Part shown: positions 44,733 through 53,111 of the stretch, one piece after another | Position numbering within the stretch: position 1 is the stretch's first letter | Layout of the letters: each line of letters opens with the position of its first letter | The notes under the pieces: generated by a model | Database searches by the model: none | What the model saw: the letters and a program-made list of their open reading frames with translations, nothing else | Told to the model about the DNA's origin: nothing | Translations under genes and position numbers: made by a program | Assembly (NCBI GenBank): GCA_964510535.1 | Contig: CAZECG010000003.1 | Coordinates: forward strand, 53,980 to 117,979 | Reading direction: 5' to 3' | DNA from: JAJPXC01 sp964510535 | GTDB taxonomy: Bacteria > Bacteroidota > Bacteroidia > Bacteroidales > Muribaculaceae | Length of the DNA stretch: 64,000 nt

Positions 44733-47700
44733 TTAACGGGCGAGGTTGAGGTTGAACGACAAGCCGTAGGAAGAGTTGGTGGTGGGGTAGGCCGAGTTGG
44801 AGACGAGGGGGGTGTTGACCTGGTGGTCAAAGAACGCCGAGATGGTGAGTCGTTTGCTCATCACATAGCTTGCCATGACGTTGATGTTGAACGTGCGCGT
44901 GCCGCTTGTCGGCTGGGTGTAGTTGCTCTCAATGCGGCGTATCAGTGCTTGGGTTTCTTGCAGCGAGAGGTCGGCGTTGATGGTGAGGTCGTTGCTGATT
45001 CCCGTCTGTGAGCCTTTCATCTTGAGCACGCTGTTGAACCCGACGATTTTGTAGCCTGCGCCGACGGTTATCCCCTTGGTGGTCGCCTCAACAAGCTGTC
45101 CGGCAGCCGAGTTGAGCGTAAGTGTGCGGCTATCGCGGTATTCGGCATTGAACGAGAGGTCGTTTTTGAGAGTGACGTTGACGCCGATGAGAGGTGCGAA
45201 TTTCTCGTTGATAGATACCGACGAGATGTTGTAGGGCGACGATGGAATTGGGTTGCCCGACAGTTCATCGAGGGTGAATCCGTAGTTGCCGTCGACGCTG
45301 AGCCAATTGAGGTAGGATGTATAGCTACCGACTGTATAGGTACACTGGTAGGCGTGGGTGAGGGTGAATGTCTTGAATATGTTGCGCATATTGCCGATGT
45401 TGACCAAGCCTTCGTAGGTCACGCGCCAGTTGGGCATAGCGTGGGCGAACGAGGGGAACGGGTCGGTGTAGATTTTGTGGGGGTCTTTACCTGTGTATGC
45501 GGCTATGAATGCGGGAATCAACACGTCGCTGCTGGTCTGGCTGACGGTGCCCACTTCGGGGTTGAACGGAAGTCCGGCGTAAGGATTGTCGCGCATGAAG
45601 CCCCCTTCAGGATAGTTCATGCCGGCATACTTGCTTTCGATACGGTCGGCAATGATGGGAATGTTGTTGAGGAAGTCCTGGAACGCCTTTGAATAGTAGC
45701 CGTTGTCGGCTTTGCTCGACCGCAGTGAGGTGGCTATGGCGCAGTGGGTTTTAGTATAGCTTCCTGAACGTGTTATCGGCATATTGTCGTACATGAACTG
45801 TATCTGATTTGTGCGGTTGTCGGTGCGGTTGGTCGTGAGTTGAATCTTCAACCCCTTCAACGGCTCGAGGTTCAGCTCAATGTTAAGCTCATTGCCCTTT
45901 GACCAGATTGCGGGAGATGTCTGACCGTCGTCGGTTATGAGCCAGCCGCGGCTCTTAGCCTTGTCGACATAGCTTTCATCGGTAAATCCGAATGCGAAGT
46001 CAAGACCGGGCGACATCGGGCCGTAGCTTGTGCTTTGGCCAAAGGCGTTGCCGATGTCGTTGCGGAACAGAGGTAGCGACAGAGAGTGGGATGTGCGCCA
46101 GCGCACGCTAATCGACCTCGGGCTCATGGCGAAGCGGGTTGAGTATTCCGCGATTTCTTTCCACACCGAGCGTTCCTCTTTGAGAATCTCGGTGATGGTG
46201 AATTTGACGTTTTTATCAGCTTTTGTGAGTACCTCGATTGACGATTGGTCGATGACGCGCGTCTGCACCGGGAACGGCTTGCCGTCGGTGGTGGTGGCAA
46301 CGACCTTGACTTTCTTGTTGCGCAGGTTGTGCTTGATGACGAGCGTTGTGTCGGGTTTCAGCTTATAGGTGCGCTCAAATTTCTTAGGTTTCTTGGTTGT
46401 CGTTGTGGTGCGGCGGGTGTTGGCAAATCGTTTGTTGACTTTCTTGAGGTAGTCAAACTTGTTGTAGAGCGATTCGAAATTCAATCGCCCGTCAACGTTC
46501 CATGCCGCTTGGTTTGAAATTGTGTTGCCGAGGTTCACATCGTCGATTGTCGCGCCGCGGTCCCAACGGTATGTTGCGTTGTAGGTCACCGACCCGGTGA
46601 GGAAATCGACCACGGGGATGCGGCTAAACGGCAGCTTGTATGTGCCTGTGAACGTCTGGTTATAGGCCCATGGCGTTCCGAGCGAGAGTATGCTTTGCCA
46701 TACGGTGTCTTTCCACTGCTTGTATTTGTCGGGGAACAGTTTTTTGTTAACCGCGCCGACGGTTTCTTCGATGCGGGCCGAGGTGTTGGAGTTGAATGTA
46801 AGGCTGAGCTGCTTGGTAAGGTTCCATGTGAGTGACAGTTGTCTGTCCCAAAGGAAGTTTTTGCTCACCGACACCGGCAACTGGAACATCACATCGGTCT
46901 CGCTGCGGGTCTGTTGCTCGTAGTAGTAGCGCGACATGGTGGTTAGGAATGTGATGTTGGTGGGCAGATAGTTCAGCTCCCATTCTTTGATGAACTTAAG
47001 ATTTTTGTCTTTGCTCTTTATCCAGCCAAACGGTCGCAAACCTTTTATATAGGGGGTGTAGGAGTATTGGAACGAACCGCGGTAATCGTTGGTGTACTCA
47101 TACTCGGTCGTGGGGTCCATCTTGGTCTGCTTGTTGAATGAGAAATTAAACGTGAAGTTGGCGGGGTCCCAGGGCATCGGGTTCTTACTTTGAATGTCAA
47201 ATTTAAGTCCCGAAATGCTGAAGCTCTTGATGGTTGTGCGCTCAGTTGAGTAGTCGGTAATAGAGTCGCGCTCATGTTTATCCTTAGCCTCGTCGAGGGC
47301 GTCTTTGAGCAGTACGTCTTGGTCGAGAGGGTTGTATTTGGGAGAAGTCTTCTCTTTGGAGATAGAGTAGTAGATGGGGGCTTTGAGCTTCACTTTTTCG
47401 GGGAGGAAGCGGCCGACATCGCCCTGCACGGCGAAGTTATACTGCTCGTAGTCGTCCATGCGTCGCTCGTTAAGCGACTGGTCGACGCCGCCAAATCCTG
47501 CGGTTTCGATGTGGGTGCCGAAGTTGAGCGTGGCTATGTCCGACAGTCCGAGGTTGACGTTGGCTTTGGCAGCCCAACCTCCGCTGTTGTCAAAATCGGT
47601 AACTTTAAGTTCGTTGACCCAGACTATGCCGTTTTTTACTGTCGAAGAATTGTTGCGCACGCCGATAAGCATCACGCGGATGTCGCTGAGCGATGGGTTG

Positions 47701-50700
47701 CCCATGACGGCCATGCGGTTGTTCTCGTTATCGGGGTCGCGGCCTGTATAGAGGGTGGCATATCCCACACCGCTTCCTTCGATGTTTTTCTCGGCATTAC
47801 GTTCTTTCTTGAGGTTGACGAGGTTTTGCAGCTTGAGATCCATGAAGTTTTCTATTGGCCATACGCGGCGGCGGTCGTTGTCGCCGTCGTTGTACTTGCC
47901 TTCGGGGGTGAGGGTCAGCGGAATCTCGTATTCATAGAAGTTGTTTTTTACATCGGTGCCGATGCGGATAAATGCCGATATTTCACCCGATTTCAGCCCT
48001 GAGGAAACGTCGTTGATGAGTTTTTCGGCGTGAATCCACATCTGCATACGTTTATAGTTGCGAAGGTCGTGCTGGGTGTTGCGATAAACGCCGCGGGCAT
48101 CGCCGGCTTGCAGTCCGGTGACTTTGAGCGACATTGATTGTTCGTTGAGCTGTGTTATCTGTGATTGTCCCGGGTCGGTGACACGGCTTACGCCCGGGGG
48201 GAGAACGTAGTTGACAGGTTCGCGGTCGGAGTTTTCCTCGATGTTGACTACCGATATGTCGAGCGTGCCTTCAGCCGGAGCGTCGCCTCGGGCATTGAGA
48301 TTGAATTGGTAGGGGCGCCACTCGCCTCTGACAAGTTCCAGTGTGGCGAAACGCAGGTGTGTGACCTGTTTGAATCCGGTCATGAATATGCGGGCGAATC
48401 TGATGGTCGAGAAGTCGTTGATTGAGCCAACCACGCGTTCATAGTCGCTCAAGGGTATTTTGAACTGGTACCATTCGACCTCTTGGTCTTTGCCGTCGCG
48501 TGTTCGCACGAGCGACACTTGTTTGTCGGTTATGTAGTTTTTGCCCACAACAAAATCTTCAGGACGAATAGAAACCTTGTATTGGAAATAGCGTTCGTAT
48601 TCGTTTAGGGTGTTGTCTTGATTGATATCCTCGACATCGGGGACGCTCCGCGATGACTGGTAAAGCTGGTCATCGGCGTCTTCCGGTGACAGTGAGTTGC
48701 CTTCCACGCCGTTGTAGCGTTTGTAACGTTCGAGGATTGAAAGGCGCTGCTCGTCGTAGTCATAACCGCGGAAAAAGTGGTAATTGTCGCCTGCGGGGTC
48801 ATTGAACGGAGAGAACTTGTCGCTTTGCATCTCGGCGATAGTGGCTGCCGACAGTTTGAGCCTCAGTTGGTCGAGAAAGGTGCTATAGGAGTCAAACGTG
48901 AACTCATCGTCATTGGGAAGGCCGTCGAGACCCACGTCCTGCGCTTTGCGCGAACCGGCGTTGTTGTCAAATGAATAGGTCAGTGAGTTTTGTGTAGAGA
49001 CGCGTCCCCACGCAGTGTTGGTGAGAAATTGCGTGTTGCCGTCGTAGGGTATGCCGTTTTCGTATGATTTCAATCCGTCTTTGAGAATATCCTCGCTCAT
49101 CTCACCGAAATTGAAGTACAAGTCGCCGCCGTCGTAGTTTTGGTTGTTGGGGTCGAGGAAGGGGTTCATCATCCAGAACTGCACATACTCGATGTTTGAT
49201 TGCTCGAAGTTGGTGTTGTCCATTTTGCGCATGATTCCGCCCCAACGTTTCTCGGGGTTGAGCAGGTTGCCCTTGTCGTCGATATTTGTAGCGTCGAGGT
49301 TGTAGGGCCCGCGCTCGGTGGGATAGAATGATAAGTTAAGCGTCTGTATAATAGGCGATTCGCCGTAGTTGAGTTCTCGCTTCGGGAATATTTCGCGCGA
49401 TGTCACCTCGCGGACGTAAGGATTTGACAGTTGTTCGAGGTCGCTCCGTATATAACCGGGACACATCGACGAATTGCGCTGGGTGAACATTCGGTCGATA
49501 TAGTACCAGTTGATTAGCGCGCGGTTTTTTCCGTAATCGACGTTGTTTGACAAAGCCGCTTCGGGGAACAGTGCGTTATTCCCGCTTTCGTAGGGGGTGG
49601 AGGCGAGGAACCATGAATAGGGTGAGCGCAGGTCGATGCCGGTCTGTGTCGACTCGAAGTCATCGACATAGGAGCTGCCTTGTGCCGACCCGGTCTTTTG
49701 CTTGTGAGGGACAAGTTGGGCAAATTCGGCTGTGACGCTGAGTTTTGACGGCTGAACGGCGTTGACCGTGGGGATTTTGTTCAGCAAGTTTGTGAGCCAC
49801 ATGAACTCGTTGTTGTAGCTCATGTTAAGGCCCCACATGGTGTTGTTGATAATCTCGTCGCCGATGTTGACTTTCTCGGTCAGAGCTTTCTCCGAGAAGT
49901 GCAAGATAGTAGCCCCGATGTTGAAGTTTTTGTTAAAGGCGTATTGCAAGTCGAGACCGAGGAGCGTTTTCCTTTGCATCGAAAATAGTGACTGATTTTC
50001 AAGGGTCACGCTGATGCTTTGTCCCGAGTCGATGATGCTTTGGTTGGTTATGGTGACTATACCCATAGAGTAGTCGACGGTATAGTCGCTGTTTTCAGTC
50101 AGTATTACACCTCCGGCGGAGACTATGACCGAACCTCGCGGCACGTTCATGGCGTTGAGCCTGATTTGCGCTCCCGACGATGCCTGATATTTACCTTTCA
50201 GAATGAACTTATTTTTGTCGGCAAACTGTCGCGCCACAACGAGAGTGGAGTCGTAAAGTTCTTGATAGACATAACGTTCGGCAAGTGCGGGATCGTCGAT
50301 TTTCTTGGCTAAGTGGCTGCCAAACGGCTCAACTACGGGGAAGATTATTTTGCCGTTTTGAGACTGCACGGTGTAACCCTCTATATAGTCGAAAAATCCA
50401 TCGGGGTTGCTTTGCTGGTTTGAGTCGATACGGTCGAGGTTCATCACCTGTAGCAGCGGCTGGTTGTTAAGTTTAGGCACTGGGAGGTAATTGATTTGTG
50501 TGCCGGTCGTATCGCTGAGGTACATGATGTTTAGCCTGAAGTTGTTGGACTGCAATTGGTATGCGCCAAGACTATAGACATTTTTCATCATAAGGTCCCA
50601 CATCGGCAACTTGGGAGCCACGGTGGTGCTTTTGAGCATCTTGACATAAAGAGCCTGGCTCGTTGATGTGATGTCGCTCGAAAACTCACCGACTTGGTAT

Positions 50701-52190
50701 ACTTGTCCCTGATAGGTGTATTCGTAGGCGACGCCCAGCACTTCATCGGCGTTAAGTGCGCTTTTTATTGAAATGTAGCCGAGAGTGGAATTGAGCGTGT
50801 ACTCCGACGACGACAGCAGGCGGGCGCTTTCGACTTTTTCGTAGTCGCGGCCACCTTCGATGCCATAGGTCGACAATGAAGCGAGCGCTTGGGTGACGCT
50901 GTTGATGTTGCGCGCTTCAGGAAAGTTATCCTTGATTTCCTCCAATAGGTTGTTTGATGTATTGGCCGGCGGGATGTTAAGAGTCGGATCGATTGGTGTC
51001 CAGTGGTCGCTGGCAAGTACTTTGTTTTCACCTAAGTCCATGAACGCCACAATGTTGCGCGCTTCGTTGAAGTTGCTGTTCTTGTTTGTCACCCACACCT
51101 CGATGCGCGTGATGTTGACCCCTGAGGCAACGTAGGGGAGTCGCGCCGCGAACTGGTCGTAGTTGTCGCGGAAGAAGTGACCCAGAAAATAGTGGCGGTT
51201 TTGGTCGTAGTTGTCGGCGTTTACCGAAAAGTCGGTAGTTTGCACACCTCCCTTACTGCTTACCGATTTTGATTCGGAGTTCTGTTGCGACACAAGGGCG
51301 GTAGTGGTTAGTCGGCCAAACTGCAATTGCGCTTTTATACCAAACAGAGCGGTGCTGCCCCTTATCAGTGACGACCCTGTGGTCATCGACACGTTACCGG
51401 CCTCGATGTTTTTGACGATGTCGTCCTCTTTGCCTTCGTAGGCGAGCTTGATGTTTTTGGAGTCAAAATCAAAGGTCGCGTCGGTGTTGTACGACATATT
51501 GAATTTTAGCCTGTCGCCGACAGTGGCGGCAATTGTCGCCTGAATCTTTTGGTCAAAATCAAAAAAAGTTTTGCGCCGGGCCGACAGGGAGAGTGATGGG
51601 TTGTCGGTCTTGTTTGACTTTATGCCCATGCGTATCTGCACCGAGCCTTGAGTTTTGAGTTGCACGCCGCCGGGTCCGAAAATCTTTTCCAAAGGGCCGA
51701 GCGCGAAATTCATGTCGAAGATGTTGAACGGCTCTTTGTCGCGTTTCTCCTGAAGCTCCATGTTGCGCTCGCGGTAGTATTCTTGGAGTGAGCGTCGCAG
51801 TTGCCAGTTGTTGTATTGGCTTTCTGAGAGGAGAAACGGTGTTGCTATCTCTTGGTCTCCGAGTTTGGTTCTGACCACATAGTAACCTGTCTCGGGGTCA
51901 AATTCGGCTTGAGTGGTGATGTTGGACGGCGATGCGAGGTCAGCGGCAAATTGATCTTCCATCAGTTCTTCATAGTTCTGCGGGATGGTTTGCTGCACGG
52001 GAAACGGCATCATTATCGAGTCGGCGGGATTGGCAGGCGAGGGGAGAGCCGGAGGCGCGGGCGGCGGTGGCGTGATTGACGGCTTATAATATTGGCCGAC
52101 GGCAATAAACGACGACGCTGTGAACGCTGCCACGCATCCACAGGCTATAATCAGTCGTTTTATTCGTTTTCGGTCGATACTCTTTCTCAT
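44733..52190 (-). CDS. sprA: SprA/Sov, outer-membrane translocon of the type IX secretion system
   Basis: The very large (2485 residues) beta-barrel channel through which type IX cargo crosses the outer membrane. It begins MRKSIDRKRIKRLIIACGC with a signal anchor and a Pro-rich segment (about 45-65). Repeated SprA features follow: FNIFDMNFALGPLEKIFGPGG, VQLKTQGSVQIRMGIKSNK, YVDDFESTQTGIDLRSPYSW, and many antiparallel strands ending in NLNLAR. The ATG at 52190 is used; an ORF extension to 52283 reaches the ruvA stop and lacks a good start. ruvA-sprA adjacency is conserved in Bacteroidetes. The 3' end shows signs of an integration event. Confidence 0.97.
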   Translation of the reverse strand: MRKSIDRKRIKRLIIACGCVAAFTASSFIAVGQYYKPSITPPPPAPPALPSPANPADSIMMPFPVQQTIPQNYEELMEDQFAADLASPSNITTQAEFDPETGYYVVRTKLGDQEIATPFLLSESQYNNWQLRRSLQEYYRERNMELQEKRDKEPFNIFDMNFALGPLEKIFGPGGVQLKTQGSVQIRMGIKSNKTDNPSLSLSARRKTFFDFDQKIQATIAATVGDRLKFNMSYNTDATFDFDSKNIKLAYEGKEDDIVKNIEAGNVSMTTGSSLIRGSTALFGIKAQLQFGRLTTTALVSQQNSESKSVSSKGGVQTTDFSVNADNYDQNRHYFLGHFFRDNYDQFAARLPYVASGVNITRIEVWVTNKNSNFNEARNIVAFMDLGENKVLASDHWTPIDPTLNIPPANTSNNLLEEIKDNFPEARNINSVTQALASLSTYGIEGGRDYEKVESARLLSSSEYTLNSTLGYISIKSALNADEVLGVAYEYTYQGQVYQVGEFSSDITSTSQALYVKMLKSTTVAPKLPMWDLMMKNVYSLGAYQLQSNNFRLNIMYLSDTTGTQINYLPVPKLNNQPLLQVMNLDRIDSNQQSNPDGFFDYIEGYTVQSQNGKIIFPVVEPFGSHLAKKIDDPALAERYVYQELYDSTLVVARQFADKNKFILKGKYQASSGAQIRLNAMNVPRGSVIVSAGGVILTENSDYTVDYSMGIVTITNQSIIDSGQSISVTLENQSLFSMQRKTLLGLDLQYAFNKNFNIGATILHFSEKALTEKVNIGDEIINNTMWGLNMSYNNEFMWLTNLLNKIPTVNAVQPSKLSVTAEFAQLVPHKQKTGSAQGSSYVDDFESTQTGIDLRSPYSWFLASTPYESGNNALFPEAALSNNVDYGKNRALINWYYIDRMFTQRNSSMCPGYIRSDLEQLSNPYVREVTSREIFPKRELNYGESPIIQTLNLSFYPTERGPYNLDATNIDDKGNLLNPEKRWGGIMRKMDNTNFEQSNIEYVQFWMMNPFLDPNNQNYDGGDLYFNFGEMSEDILKDGLKSYENGIPYDGNTQFLTNTAWGRVSTQNSLTYSFDNNAGSRKAQDVGLDGLPNDDEFTFDSYSTFLDQLRLKLSAATIAEMQSDKFSPFNDPAGDNYHFFRGYDYDEQRLSILERYKRYNGVEGNSLSPEDADDQLYQSSRSVPDVEDINQDNTLNEYERYFQYKVSIRPEDFVVGKNYITDKQVSLVRTRDGKDQEVEWYQFKIPLSDYERVVGSINDFSTIRFARIFMTGFKQVTHLRFATLELVRGEWRPYQFNLNARGDAPAEGTLDISVVNIEENSDREPVNYVLPPGVSRVTDPGQSQITQLNEQSMSLKVTGLQAGDARGVYRNTQHDLRNYKRMQMWIHAEKLINDVSSGLKSGEISAFIRIGTDVKNNFYEYEIPLTLTPEGKYNDGDNDRRRVWPIENFMDLKLQNLVNLKKERNAEKNIEGSGVGYATLYTGRDPDNENNRMAVMGNPSLSDIRVMLIGVRNNSSTVKNGIVWVNELKVTDFDNSGGWAAKANVNLGLSDIATLNFGTHIETAGFGGVDQSLNERRMDDYEQYNFAVQGDVGRFLPEKVKLKAPIYYSISKEKTSPKYNPLDQDVLLKDALDEAKDKHERDSITDYSTERTTIKSFSISGLKFDIQSKNPMPWDPANFTFNFSFNKQTKMDPTTEYEYTNDYRGSFQYSYTPYIKGLRPFGWIKSKDKNLKFIKEWELNYLPTNITFLTTMSRYYYEQQTRSETDVMFQLPVSVSKNFLWDRQLSLTWNLTKQLSLTFNSNTSARIEETVGAVNKKLFPDKYKQWKDTVWQSILSLGTPWAYNQTFTGTYKLPFSRIPVVDFLTGSVTYNATYRWDRGATIDDVNLGNTISNQAAWNVDGRLNFESLYNKFDYLKKVNKRFANTRRTTTTTKKPKKFERTYKLKPDTTLVIKHNLRNKKVKVVATTTDGKPFPVQTRVIDQSSIEVLTKADKNVKFTITEILKEERSVWKEIAEYSTRFAMSPRSISVRWRTSHSLSLPLFRNDIGNAFGQSTSYGPMSPGLDFAFGFTDESYVDKAKSRGWLITDDGQTSPAIWSKGNELNIELNLEPLKGLKIQLTTNRTDNRTNQIQFMYDNMPITRSGSYTKTHCAIATSLRSSKADNGYYSKAFQDFLNNIPIIADRIESKYAGMNYPEGGFMRDNPYAGLPFNPEVGTVSQTSSDVLIPAFIAAYTGKDPHKIYTDPFPSFAHAMPNWRVTYEGLVNIGNMRNIFKTFTLTHAYQCTYTVGSYTSYLNWLSVDGNYGFTLDELSGNPIPSSPYNISSVSINEKFAPLIGVNVTLKNDLSFNAEYRDSRTLTLNSAAGQLVEATTKGITVGAGYKIVGFNSVLKMKGSQTGISNDLTINADLSLQETQALIRRIESNYTQPTSGTRTFNINVMASYVMSKRLTISAFFDHQVNTPLVSNSAYPTTNSSYGLSFNLNLAR

Positions 52191-52279
52191 TGCAATGTCA
52201 CTGCGGACGCCGCTCAACGGTTCAACGCGGTTAAAAGCGACAAGGCGCAAGCGTTTCAGAACGGCGTGTCCCGCTGCTG

Positions 52280-52861
52280 TCACATCATCGTCAGCGCGCG
52301 TTTGATGGCTTGCTCCACTTTCAGAGCGGGGTCGGCATCAAACAGTTTCTTCAGCACTTTTGCCGACTGTGGACGCGGGAATCCGAGCATCACCAGTGCG
52401 GCCAATGCCTCGTCGTGGGCTTCAGATGATTTGACAGGCTGCAATATTAACGCATCGTCGTTGGGTTTTATTTTATCTCGGAGGTCAACAATTATGCGTT
52501 GGGCGGTCTTTACGCCGATTCCTTTTACGTTTTTGAGGCGTGAGTGGTCGCCAGAGGCTATCACAGTCTCGAGTTCGGCGGCCGGGATTGACGATAATAT
52601 CATGCGTGCCGTGTTGGCCCCGACCCCCGACACGCCTATCAACGCTCTGAATAATGATCGTTCGCGTTCGTCGGTGAACCCGAACAGGGAGTGGGCGTCT
52701 TCTCTTATCGTTTCGTGAACGAGCAGCTTGGCGGTCGGTTTACCTTCAAGACGCTCATAGGCTGGCAGTGTGATGTTGAGCAGGTAGCCAATTCCGCCGC
52801 AGTCAATCACGGCGTAGGTTGGAGTCAATTCGGCGATTTCGCCTTTTATATATTCAATCAT
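52280..52861 (-). CDS. ruvA: Holliday junction branch-migration protein RuvA
   Basis: It binds four-way junctions and loads RuvB. The 193 residues begin MIEYIKGEIAELTPTYAVID (OB-fold domain I). The two helix-hairpin-helix motifs of domain II are LIGVSGVGANTARMIL and LKNVKGIGVKTAQRII. Domain III ends with AKVLKKLFDADPALKVEQAIKRAL. It leads the ruvA-sprA transcript; 89 bases separate it from the sprA ATG. Confidence 0.96.
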   Translation of the reverse strand: MIEYIKGEIAELTPTYAVIDCGGIGYLLNITLPAYERLEGKPTAKLLVHETIREDAHSLFGFTDERERSLFRALIGVSGVGANTARMILSSIPAAELETVIASGDHSRLKNVKGIGVKTAQRIIVDLRDKIKPNDDALILQPVKSSEAHDEALAALVMLGFPRPQSAKVLKKLFDADPALKVEQAIKRALTMM

Positions 52862-52895
52862 TGGGTTGTTTCTGACATTAATAGTTGCTGCAATG

Positions 52896-52903
52896 CAAAG
52901 TTA
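52896..52903 (-). promoter_or_regulatory. -7 promoter element of ruvA-sprA
   Basis: Minus-strand TAACTTTG, exact TAnnTTTG, 34 bases upstream of the ruvA ATG. TTTC occurs near the -33 position in place of TTTG. Confidence 0.55.
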
Positions 52904-53016
52904 ATCCATATCATTTGAAATACGAAATTTTGGAGGTTAATGTGAAAAGGCGGTTGTTAAATTTATGGTAACGGCTCGCCATGCGTTACTTCTTATTGTA
53001 TGGCGGTTATGTCATA

Positions 53017-53050
53017 GCAAAAGCAGCACCCCGATGTCGAGGTGCTGCTT
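53017..53050 (-). terminator. Intrinsic terminator after the BspA-like gene
   Basis: AAGCAGCACC (53021-53030) pairs perfectly with GGTGCTGCTT (53041-53050). On the minus strand it continues TTGC, so the T run is short. It lies 61 bases after the stop codon. Confidence 0.6.
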
Positions 53051-53111
53051 GTGAGATACAAGTAGTTGTGTCGCCTTTTTTCGCTTTGAGGCGAGGCCGA
53101 GAGAGAGGCTA

